This document shows positions 1 to 5,949 of a DNA stretch of 11,478 nt, piece by piece (within the stretch, counting starts at the first letter, position 1; each line of letters starts with the position of its first letter). This DNA comes from an uncultured Blautia sp. (GTDB lineage Bacteria; Bacillota; Clostridia; Lachnospirales; Lachnospiraceae). Location: the NCBI GenBank assembly GCA_900765525.1, contig CAAFRY010000047.1:1-11478 (forward strand), given 5' to 3'. The notes under the pieces were generated by a model. The model saw only the letters and a program-made list of their open reading frames with translations, did no database searches and had not been told where the DNA came from. Both the position numbers and the translations under genes were made by a program.

Positions 1-1200
1 ATTCCAGCCTTCTTTTAAGGTGTCAGGATTGTACAGGGAGGCTGCTTCCTCGTAATCCATCCATTGATAGCCCACGCTGTTGATTTCCTCCTTGGAGAGA
101 TTCTCCGGTCTGGTGCAGTAGGTGATGGTGAAGCGTCCGTCTGAGGAGCCCTGAATAAGATGAGCCGCCGCCATAATCCGGTTCTCAAAAACACCTTTAT
201 TAAACAAATCCAGCACATAGTCCCGGCCTTTGTAGCCGTAGGTACGGGTCATGTTGTCCATTTCCTGATTTTCTCCGAAAGCTTTGACTCCGGGAGCCAG
301 GATAATCAGCTCTCCTCCATCGGCCACAGCCATTCGTGTGCGGTATACCCCTTTGTTTCCTACCCAGGTGGTTTTCAGCTCATAGGGGTCCAGATAGGTT
401 ACCAGCTTTTTTGCTCTGCGCTCTACATGGCAGATATTCAGCTTCTGGGACAGAGCGGCGGCCTTCTCAAAGGGAACTCTGGAAGAACCTATATAAAGGC
501 CGTTTAAGCATACCTGTTCATCTTTAAGGGTGGTGACCGTCTGAACATATACCAGAGGCAGTTTGTTGTCTAAGAAATGCTGCTGTGCGTAGTCGAAAAC
601 CTGTCTGGCAGGAGAATCTACCACACCCAGAGCTTTTTCCATGCCGCAGATGGCGCTTAACATATGAGACTTGTTAATCATCTGCCGGCCTCCTGTGCCT
701 ACAAAAATATTTTTGGAATAATTGGCCATGCCCACCACTTCGTGAGGAACCACCTGTCCGATGGACAGAATTAAATCATAGCCTCCGTTTATAAGCTTTT
801 CGTTTACCTCTACCTCAATATCTGTAGAATATAATCCCTGGGAGATTTCCTCAATCACCTCTTTTGGCACTGTGCCGATGGAGATAGTATCGGTCTGCCA
901 ATGGTGGACCAAAAAGGCCTCCTTAGGAATCACATTGCCAAACATTTTTTCCTTTTCCTCCTGGTCCATAGCCATGTGGGTGCCAAGAGCAGGCATGACA
1001 TGAACCTGAGCCTTTGGGGACAGCAGCTTATAAAGAACCTGGCAGATTTCTCCCGCATAGGAATAGCAGCGGGTAAAATCCGGGGGAATCAGCAATACCT
1101 TTTTGGCATTTGGATACTGCTCCAGAAGCTGCTCCATACAGCTTTTTACCTCCTGGAGGGAGATACCGGAGGTTTCATTGGACCTATATATTTCCTTCAT
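1..1200 (-). CDS. larA: LarA-family nickel-pincer hydroxyacid racemase/epimerase (3' end cut by window)
   Basis: The reading frame starts at ATG 1200 on the minus strand, behind AAGGAG seven bases upstream, and stays open for 400 codons to base 1. The last few dozen residues are therefore probably missing. The LarA fold signature is visible: PPDFTR (D41, R44), ALGTH (H75), VVPHEVVGM (H153), K163 and H179. The H153-K163-H179 spacing of 10 and 16 equals that of Lactiplantibacillus LarA (H174, K184, H200), where the Lys carries the nickel-pincer nucleotide and the last His binds Ni. H75 and H153 would be the two acid/base histidines. The family inverts the C2 centre of 2-hydroxyacids; characterised members include racemases of lactate and malate and a D-gluconate 2-epimerase. 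In this sugar-acid locus an aldonate 2-epimerase is more likely than a lactate racemase (inference). It is expected to be cytoplasmic and to need LarB/C/E cofactor enzymes, none of which is in the window. It is the second gene of a unit with the dehydrogenase, 18 nt after that gene's stop. Confidence 0.87.
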   Translation of the reverse strand, partial: MKEIYRSNETSGISLQEVKSCMEQLLEQYPNAKKVLLIPPDFTRCYSYAGEICQVLYKLLSPKAQVHVMPALGTHMAMDQEEKEKMFGNVIPKEAFLVHHWQTDTISIGTVPKEVIEEISQGLYSTDIEVEVNEKLINGGYDLILSIGQVVPHEVVGMANYSKNIFVGTGGRQMINKSHMLSAICGMEKALGVVDSPARQVFDYAQQHFLDNKLPLVYVQTVTTLKDEQVCLNGLYIGSSRVPFEKAAALSQKLNICHVERRAKKLVTYLDPYELKTTWVGNKGVYRTRMAVADGGELIILAPGVKAFGENQEMDNMTRTYGYKGRDYVLDLFNKGVFENRIMAAAHLIQGSSDGRFTITYCTRPENLSKEEINSVGYQWMDYEEAASLYNPDTLKEGWN

Positions 1201-1218
1201 GGCAATCTCCTTATCTTA

Positions 1219-2241
1219 TCAATCCTCAAATTTCAGAACCAGCTTCAATACATCCTGGGGGTGTTCCAGAATCATGTTCAGGGCTTCCATAATGTCTTTG
1301 TAATTGTAAGCCTTTGTCATAAGCTGCTCCGGATGAAGGGTTCCGTCTTCAAAGCCTGCGATTACCTCATCAAAGCAGTTGTTGTTCAGACGGGAGCCTA
1401 CGATAGTCAGCTCTTTTTTGGTAATATCCGCCATAGTAATCTGGGAAGGCTGGTTTTTCAGACCCAGAACCACAATGCGGCCGGCAGGGCAGGCCATCTG
1501 CACGCTCTGCTCAAAGGAAGAAGGGGTGCATACGGTATCTACGATTACAGGGATTCCCTCATTGTCTGTGAATTTCATAATCCGTTCTTCCAGGTTTTCC
1601 TGGGAAACCAGAACCACTTCGTCAGCCCCCATAGCCAGGGCTTTATCCAGTCGCTCCTTTACCAAATCGGTCATCATAACCTGAGCGCCGTTTCTCTTGG
1701 CAACCTGCATGGCCGCAATACCGATTGGACCGGAACCCATAATCAGCACCTGGTCCCCTTTGGTAATCTGGCCTCTTCGGTTGATTTCCACACCAATGGT
1801 AAAGGGCTCTACCAGTCCTAACATGGACTCGTCAAAATCCTTGTGGAAAAGATGTACGTTGGATTCCGGTGCAGAAACATATTCTGCAAAACCGCCGTCT
1901 CTGTGAACACCCATAACCTCCAGGGTAGAGCATACATTGTGACGGCCGATACGGCAGGCATAGCAGTGTCCGCAGCTTCTTACCGGGTCTACGGCTACTT
2001 TGTCCCCAGGCTTTACTGTGGTAACAGCTTCCCCTACTTCTGTTACAATACCTCCGAATTCATGGCCAATCAGACGGGGATAGGTAGCCAGAGAATTGGT
2101 TCCATTGTAAATACCAATGTCAGAACCGCAGATACCTCCTGAGGTAATACGGATAATCACATCATCCTTGTTCTGGATTTCCGGTTTCGGTACATCCACG
2201 ATTTCTACTTTGAAAGGTTCTAAAACTTTGATTGCTTTCAT
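1219..2241 (-). CDS. Zinc-dependent medium-chain (MDR) sugar-acid dehydrogenase, YjjN/RspB-like
   Basis: This 340-aa protein has the usual length for zinc MDR alcohol/polyol dehydrogenases. Catalytic-zinc residues are visible as C38 (GGICGSD), H60-E61 (GHEF) and E145 (VEPF). The structural-zinc loop has four cysteines: C90, C93, C96 and C104. The Rossmann motif is GSGPIG at 169-174. D192 at the end of the second Rossmann strand favours NAD over NADP. The GVHRDGGFAEY segment and the VGSR segment near 282 resemble the E. coli YjjN (L-galactonate 5-dehydrogenase)/RspB branch more than sorbitol or threonine dehydrogenases; this is recall, not a search. The likely reaction is NAD-linked oxidation of an aldonate hydroxyl, plausibly at C5, to a keto acid. 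L-idonate, L-gulonate and L-galactonate are all possible substrates. The start is set by AAGGAG about ten bases upstream. It is the first gene of the leftward unit, ahead of the LarA-like gene and divergent from the GntR gene at 2624. Confidence 0.88.
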   Translation of the reverse strand: MKAIKVLEPFKVEIVDVPKPEIQNKDDVIIRITSGGICGSDIGIYNGTNSLATYPRLIGHEFGGIVTEVGEAVTTVKPGDKVAVDPVRSCGHCYACRIGRHNVCSTLEVMGVHRDGGFAEYVSAPESNVHLFHKDFDESMLGLVEPFTIGVEINRRGQITKGDQVLIMGSGPIGIAAMQVAKRNGAQVMMTDLVKERLDKALAMGADEVVLVSQENLEERIMKFTDNEGIPVIVDTVCTPSSFEQSVQMACPAGRIVVLGLKNQPSQITMADITKKELTIVGSRLNNNCFDEVIAGFEDGTLHPEQLMTKAYNYKDIMEALNMILEHPQDVLKLVLKFED

Positions 2242-2332
2242 GGTTTATCCACTCCTTTTTTCCTCTAATGATAGATAGATTTTTGATGTGAGGACTAAAT
2301 CTGCCGCCTCTGCATCAGACCTTGATTTGCTT

Positions 2333-2344
2333 CTGATATATCAG
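2333..2344. promoter_or_regulatory. Candidate regulator operator, copy 1 (CTGATATATCAG)
   Basis: This is a perfect 12-bp palindrome. The 13-mer TGATATATCAGTT (2334-2346) recurs exactly at 2420-2432, with centres 86 bp apart, close to eight helical turns. Symmetry, repetition and position next to a GntR gene fit an operator for that regulator (inference). It lies just upstream of the possible TTGCAA/TATAAA promoter. Confidence 0.5.
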
Positions 2345-2350
2345 TTGTGC

Positions 2351-2378
2351 TTGCAAAACTATTTAGAAAACGTATAAA
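2351..2378 (+). promoter_or_regulatory. Possible promoter for the GntR gene at 2624
   Basis: TTGCAA (2351-2356) is followed after 16 nt by TATAAA (2373-2378). It sits between the two palindromic repeats. It would give a leader of roughly 240 nt, which is long, so a closer unseen promoter remains possible. Confidence 0.35.
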
Positions 2379-2416
2379 GGAAAAAGAATGTCATAAATCG
2401 CTGTTTTGCAGTGAAT

Positions 2417-2432
2417 AAGTGATATATCAGTT
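2417..2432. promoter_or_regulatory. Candidate regulator operator, copy 2 (AAGTGATATATCAGTT)
   Basis: This is a 16-bp palindrome broken only by one G-G pair on each side of the TGATATATCA core. It shares TGATATATCAGTT exactly with the copy at 2334-2346. It lies downstream of the candidate rightward -10, so the two copies would bracket that promoter. This geometry is common for repression by looping (inference). Confidence 0.5.
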
Positions 2433-2623
2433 CTTGTAAGGCAAATATAACAGATGAAAAGAGAAAGTGCAATAGATAAATTATACAAGATATGAAAGGG
2501 CAAAATGTACAAAACTCACAAAGAATGTCAGGGAAAGCCCAGGAACACAGAACAGAGTTGACGAAGAAAGAAGGGATATGTTAGGCTTTTGAAAAGGAGA
2601 TTTTTCTGGAAAGGAGAGGGAGA

Positions 2624-3328
2624 ATGGAAATTAAAATATCAGATAAAAGAGAAAGCGAAAATAACCGGGAATATGTATACCGGGTACTGCGGGACAATAT
2701 CATGACCTTGAAGCTGCTGCCCGGTACCACCATCAATGAGGGAGAGCTGGCGGAAAGCTTTCATATGAGCCGCACTCCCGTTCACGAAGCTGTATTGATG
2801 CTGAAAGAAGAGTTTTTGGTAGACGTGTATCCCCAGAGTGGTTCCAAAATTTCTTATATTCAAATAGATACCATGAAGGAGGGACATTTTCTCCGTTCTG
2901 TCATAGAACCGGAAATTATCCGTGGATTAGCCGGTAACTTATCTCTGGAGGCCATGGCCGGACTCAGGGAAAACCTGGAGAAGCAGAAGCTGGCCCTGGA
3001 GAAAGTGGAAGAGAGGATTGATGGTTTCTTCAAATTAGACGACAGCTTTCATCAGTTGATTTATCAGTTGGCCGGGAAGACCAAGACCTGGTTTGCAGTG
3101 AAACGGGTAAGCACTCATTACGACAGGGTACGTTATGTGGATGCTATCATGAACCATACGGAGCTGGGAAATATTTATAAGGAGCATAAGAAAATTTTCG
3201 ATATATTACTGCTGGGCATGACACCGGACTTTCAGCTAAAGACTTTTTATGACAGTCATCTGGGCACTTACCGGAAGGGATTTCAGGAGTTATTGGAGAA
3301 ATATCCGGAATATTTTAACCTGCAGTAA
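2624..3328 (+). CDS. GntR-family transcriptional regulator with FCD effector domain (regulator 1)
   Basis: This 234-aa protein has the GntR two-domain plan. The N-terminal winged helix spans about residues 15-78 (LLPGTTINEGELAESFHMSRTP, then the wing near YPQSGSKIS). The C-terminal all-helical FCD domain covers about 88-225. FCD metal/ligand residues are visible as D140 and H143 (DDSFH), H188 (EHKK) and H212 (DSHL). Such regulators usually repress catabolic genes and release DNA when a small carboxylate binds. It is transcribed away from the dehydrogenase/LarA unit across a region with two palindromes, so it probably controls that unit and itself (inference). The effector is unknown; a sugar acid is likely. 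AAGGAG seven bases before ATG supports the start. It is clearly different in sequence from the second GntR protein at 5133. Confidence 0.9.
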   Translation: MEIKISDKRESENNREYVYRVLRDNIMTLKLLPGTTINEGELAESFHMSRTPVHEAVLMLKEEFLVDVYPQSGSKISYIQIDTMKEGHFLRSVIEPEIIRGLAGNLSLEAMAGLRENLEKQKLALEKVEERIDGFFKLDDSFHQLIYQLAGKTKTWFAVKRVSTHYDRVRYVDAIMNHTELGNIYKEHKKIFDILLLGMTPDFQLKTFYDSHLGTYRKGFQELLEKYPEYFNLQ

Positions 3329-3377
3329 GAGAGTGGTGTTTTGAAATAGCATTCAGTTGAAAGATGGAAAAGATTGT

Positions 3378-3391
3378 AAATTGTGCAATTT
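3378..3391. repeat. Short inverted repeat AAATTG-TG-CAATTT
   Basis: Two 6-bp arms are separated by TG, in the AT-rich leader between regulator 1 and the permease. There is no run of T after it, so it is not a typical terminator. It could be a protein-binding site upstream of the permease promoter, or chance in AT-rich DNA. Confidence 0.25.
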
Positions 3392-3445
3392 GTATAAAAA
3401 TAGAATCGGAAATTTATAATATATAGACAGAATTACATTTGTTTC

Positions 3446-3474
3446 TTGACATATGACGTCTCATGTGGTACAGT
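3446..3474 (+). promoter_or_regulatory. Sigma-A-type promoter of the GntP permease gene
   Basis: A perfect -35 TTGACA (3446-3451) is followed by a 17-nt spacer and -10 TACAGT (3469-3474). The spacer contains TATGACGT, half of the operator-like motif found complete at 3493-3506. Transcription would start near 3481, giving a leader of about 78 nt. Confidence 0.75.
3451..3464 (+). promoter_or_regulatory. Partial operator-like site inside the permease promoter
   Basis: Bases 3451-3464 match the GTATGACGTATGAC motif of 5879-5892 at 10 of 14 positions, including the continuous TATGACGT. With the full site at 3493-3506 it forms an inverted pair, TATGACGT ... ACGTCATA (3452-3459 and 3498-3505). Binding here would occlude the -35/-10 spacer. 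Confidence 0.4.
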
Positions 3475-3492
3475 AGACACAAGGAAAAAGAA

Positions 3493-3506
3493 GTCATACG
3501 TCATAC
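3493..3506 (-). promoter_or_regulatory. Tandem-heptamer operator candidate downstream of permease promoter
   Basis: GTCATACGTCATAC is two copies of GTCATAC. It is the exact reverse complement of the 14-mer at 5879-5892 in front of the dehydratase operon. Each heptamer matches the GT-N3-AC core of GntR-family operators. It lies about 12-25 nt after the expected transcription start, a position suited to repression. Regulator 2 (5133-5837), encoded between the two sites, is the likeliest binder. Confidence 0.65.
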
Positions 3507-3558
3507 TACTTCAAAGCAAAAGGAATGAAAAGAAAAAACGAAAAAAGGAGGAAACAGT

Positions 3559-4947
3559 ATGTTTTCAGGAGGTATGGTGACAGGCCCATTGTTGATTGGA
3601 ATTTTTCTTCTGGCAATTGCGGTTCTATTGTTACTGATTATTAAGTTTAAGTTAAACGCATTTGTTTCATTGCTGGTTACAGCATTCGGCACAGGTATAT
3701 TGGTAAATATGCCCCTGCCTGACGTAGCGTCTACGGTTACAGATGGTTTTGGCAGCACCTTAGGAAGTATCGGTATGGTAACCGGTCTTGGTGTTATGCT
3801 TGGTAAGTTCATGTTTGAATCCGGCGGTATTGAATCTATTTCTAATAAGATTCTGGGAATCTTCGGTGAGAAGAAATCCCCTGTAGCCGTAGCGGTTTCC
3901 GGATTTATTACAGGTATCCCTGTATTCGGCGATGTTGTGTACATTATGTTCGCTCCAATGCTCCGGGTGCTTTCTAAGAAAACAGGCATTTCCATGGTAA
4001 ACTTCGCTTGTGCAATTTCCGTTGCTACAACCTGTACTTTTGCCCTGGTGCTTCCCACAGCTCCGCCTCTGGCTGTAGCCGGCGAGCTGGGAATTGAAAT
4101 CGGTATCTTTTTCTTCTACGCTTTAATCTCTGCTTTCGTGGGAATGATTGTAGGCGGTATTGTTTACGGTTCCTTCCTGAATAAGCAGGACCAGAAGAAT
4201 AAACACTTTTATACCTTTGATGATTTAGCAGCAGAGGAAGCTGCAATGGCAAAATCCGCAAACAGAAAGAGAATGGGCGCAGGCAAGGCTCTGTCTATCC
4301 TTCTGGTACCCATTATCCTGATTCTGCTGGGAAGCTTCGTACCTTTAGCTATGGGTGATGATGCAGCCATTACACCTTTTGTGAAATTTATCGGTGACAA
4401 GAACTTTGCCATGATGGTAGGTGTTATCTATGCCGCTCTGATTTCCAGAAAATATTTAGAAAGCAGCATCACAGATATTATGACAGAAGCAGCAGACCAG
4501 GTTGGTTTGATTCTTCTGATTACAGGTGCCGGCGGAGCTTTTGGTAAGATTCTCCAGGCAACCGGAATCGCTGACTATGTGGCAGGCAGCCTGTCCCAGT
4601 TCAATATTCCGATTCTGGTGCTTTGCTTCCTGATTGCACAGATTATCCGCTGCGCTCAGGGCTCCACAACTGTTGCCCTTATGACAACAGCAGCCATTTT
4701 GTCCAGCACCATTGCAACCTGCGGTGTTTCCCCGATTCTGTGCGCTATTGCTATCTGCGCCGGCGGTATCGGACTTTCTCTGCCAAACGACTCCGGATTC
4801 TGGGCTATCAGCAGATTCTTTAAGATTTCTGTTCAGGATACTATCCGTGGATGGACCATTGGCGGTTTTGTGGCAGGTGTTACCATCTTAATATTTGTAT
4901 CTATACTCTCTTTGTTCCAGGGATTCTTGCCTGGTCTTATGATGTAA
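3559..4947 (+). CDS. GntP-family gluconate/sugar-acid permease
   Basis: This 462-aa, strongly hydrophobic protein has the usual length for GntP-type proton symporters of gluconate and related acids in the cytoplasmic membrane. About 12-14 membrane segments can be picked out, for example 11-30, 33-50, 145-165, 183-205, 243-265, 312-332, 352-368 and 431-455. Family signatures are present: GLGVMLGKFMFESGG near 76-90, GIPVFGDVVYIMFAPM near 119-134, CAQGSTTVALMT near 366-376 and LPNDSGFWAISRFF near 408-421. A hydrophilic loop at about 207-243 divides the two halves. AAAGGAGG seven bases before ATG fixes the start. It has its own promoter and a terminator at 5011-5044, so it is probably monocistronic. 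Its promoter carries the same operator-like motif as the dehydratase operon, which points to joint induction by the transported acid or a product of it. The substrate could be gluconate, idonate or another aldonate. Confidence 0.93.
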   Translation: MFSGGMVTGPLLIGIFLLAIAVLLLLIIKFKLNAFVSLLVTAFGTGILVNMPLPDVASTVTDGFGSTLGSIGMVTGLGVMLGKFMFESGGIESISNKILGIFGEKKSPVAVAVSGFITGIPVFGDVVYIMFAPMLRVLSKKTGISMVNFACAISVATTCTFALVLPTAPPLAVAGELGIEIGIFFFYALISAFVGMIVGGIVYGSFLNKQDQKNKHFYTFDDLAAEEAAMAKSANRKRMGAGKALSILLVPIILILLGSFVPLAMGDDAAITPFVKFIGDKNFAMMVGVIYAALISRKYLESSITDIMTEAADQVGLILLITGAGGAFGKILQATGIADYVAGSLSQFNIPILVLCFLIAQIIRCAQGSTTVALMTTAAILSSTIATCGVSPILCAIAICAGGIGLSLPNDSGFWAISRFFKISVQDTIRGWTIGGFVAGVTILIFVSILSLFQGFLPGLMM

Positions 4948-5010
4948 TACATAGTGCAGGAGAAAGGAGCCGTCCCATTAAACATTGCTTAATGCGGCAG
5001 CTCCAAGACC

Positions 5011-5044
5011 GAAAGGCGCCGGAACAAGATTCCGGCGTCTTTTG
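5011..5044 (+). terminator. Rho-independent terminator after the permease gene
   Basis: An 11-bp stem (5014-5024 with 5030-5040, one G-T pair) with core CGCCGGAA/TTCCGGCG and a 5-nt loop runs into TCTTTTG. An A-run before the stem pairs with the T-run, so it may work in both directions. It isolates the permease from regulator 2. Confidence 0.88.
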
Positions 5045-5070
5045 CATATTTCGGACAGCTCTGCTATAAT
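5042..5070 (+). promoter_or_regulatory. Promoter of regulator 2
   Basis: An extended -10 TGCTATAAT (TATAAT at 5065-5070) lies 17 nt after a weak -35 TTGCAT (5042-5047). It directly follows the terminator. No GTATGAC-type motif is present here, so autoregulation through that motif is not apparent. Confidence 0.65.
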
Positions 5071-5132
5071 ACCTGGCGGAGGCTGTTAAGCCTTGTACAG
5101 ACATAGATTGAAAAATAAGGACGGGCAAGATT

Positions 5133-5837
5133 ATGACGAAACTGGAATCCCTAAACAACAACAAAAAACTCCTTCCTCAGCAGGTGGCAGAGCAGATTAT
5201 GAATCTGATTATGGACAGAGAACTGAAATCAGGAGATAAGCTGCCAAATGAATTTGAAATGGCCCAGCAGCTTTCCGTAGGAAGGGGAACTATCCGTGAG
5301 GCTGTGAAAATCCTGGTTTCCAGAAATGTGCTGGAAATCAAAAGAGGCAGAGGAACCTTTGTGTGCAGACATCCTGGTATGGTGGACGACCCTCTGGGGT
5401 TTGCCTTTGTGAAAGACAAGAAAAAGCTGGCCCTGGATTTGTGCGAAGTGAGACTGATGATAGAGCCGGAAATCGCAGCTTTGGCAGCTTTGCGGGCCAC
5501 AGAGCAAGAGGTTCGGGAACTGCAGGAGATAGAGGACCAAGTGGCGGACCTTTGCAGCAGGGGAGAGCAGCACATGGCAAAGGATATTGAATTTCATGAG
5601 AAAATTGCAAAAATCAGCAAAAATTCCGTAATGCCCAAGCTGGTTCCGGTGATTCAGGCCGGCGTGTCCGTTTTTATACAGGTTACGGATTTAGCGTTGG
5701 TGCGAGATACAGTGCGGACCCATCAGCTGGTGGTGGATGCAATCCGGGACCAGGACAGTGAAAGAGCCAGAGCGGCCATGGTTGAACATCTGCAGGCTAA
5801 CAGAGATAAAATAGAGGATATTTTCGGCAAAAATTAG
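5133..5837 (+). CDS. GntR-family regulator, FadR/FCD subfamily (regulator 2)
   Basis: This 234-aa protein has an N-terminal winged helix at about 14-78 (GDKLPNEFEMAQQL, VGRGTIREAVKIL, then the KRGRGTFV wing). A C-terminal FCD domain spans about 95-228. Candidate metal/effector residues are D151 and H155 (DIEFH), H197 (THQLV) and H219 (MVEHL). The length is normal. ATG 5133 is preceded by AAGGA about eleven bases upstream, a rather weak ribosome site. Its own promoter and the terminator ahead of it suggest it is made as a separate transcript. It lies between the permease and the dehydratase operon, whose promoters share an identical 14-bp motif in opposite orientation. The best guess is that this protein represses both until an aldonate or 2-keto-3-deoxy acid binds the FCD pocket (inference). 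Confidence 0.91.
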   Translation: MTKLESLNNNKKLLPQQVAEQIMNLIMDRELKSGDKLPNEFEMAQQLSVGRGTIREAVKILVSRNVLEIKRGRGTFVCRHPGMVDDPLGFAFVKDKKKLALDLCEVRLMIEPEIAALAALRATEQEVRELQEIEDQVADLCSRGEQHMAKDIEFHEKIAKISKNSVMPKLVPVIQAGVSVFIQVTDLALVRDTVRTHQLVVDAIRDQDSERARAAMVEHLQANRDKIEDIFGKN

Positions 5838-5866
5838 TTGACCTGATAAGGGAAAAGTGCTAGTAT
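5838..5866 (+). promoter_or_regulatory. Promoter of the dehydratase-SDR operon
   Basis: TTGACC (5838-5843) is followed by a 17-nt spacer and TAGTAT (5861-5866). The -35 begins immediately after the stop codon of regulator 2. The tandem operator-like motif begins 12 nt after the -10, over the probable start of transcription. Confidence 0.7.
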
Positions 5867-5878
5867 AAAGGTAAAGAA

Positions 5879-5892
5879 GTATGACGTATGAC
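5879..5892 (+). promoter_or_regulatory. Tandem-heptamer operator candidate of the dehydratase operon
   Basis: GTATGACGTATGAC is two direct copies of GTATGAC. It is identical, in inverse orientation, to 3493-3506 before the permease. Read on the other strand, each unit is GTCATAC, matching the GT-N3-AC core of GntR operators. The position overlaps the early transcribed region, as expected for a repressor roadblock. Confidence 0.65.
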
Positions 5893-5949
5893 GACGTGAA
5901 AAATTCCTGGTAACTGTACACATTTTTCAAAAAAGAGGAGATTGTTTTT

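Larger units (their letters stand above)
2242..2623. promoter_or_regulatory. Divergent intergenic control region, 382 nt
   Basis: This AT-rich region lies between the leftward dehydrogenase/LarA unit and the rightward GntR gene and has no convincing ORF. It contains two copies of a palindromic repeat, listed separately. A possible rightward promoter, TTGCAA (2351-2356), 16-nt spacer, TATAAA (2373-2378), lies between them. A leftward TATAAT (2485-2480 on the minus strand) has only a poor -35. I could not identify a confident leftward promoter, although one must exist here. The 3' end carries the AAGGAG (2611-2616) ribosome site for the regulator. Confidence 0.5.

Noticed and set aside
901..1821. 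A 306-codon plus-strand open frame
   Set aside because: It is antisense to the start of the LarA-like gene and most of the zinc dehydrogenase, both with clear family motifs. It has no recognisable domain and reads like the mirror of coding DNA.
2558..2586. TTGACG at 2558 as a -35 for regulator 1
   Set aside because: The sequence 17 nt downstream (TTAGGC) is not a credible -10, and other spacings do not help.
3390..3420. A second permease promoter using TATAAT at 3415-3420
   Set aside because: The only -35 candidate, TTGTAT, needs a 19-nt spacer. The TTGACA/TACAGT promoter downstream is far better.
3465..3471. GTGGTAC as another GT-N3-AC GntR box
   Set aside because: It overlaps the -10 and matches only the four-base degenerate core, which is expected often by chance.
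3501..4058. A 185-codon minus-strand open frame
   Set aside because: It is antisense to the permease N-terminal half and its leader, and has repetitive, low-complexity composition (Ile/Pro/Thr/Asn-rich).
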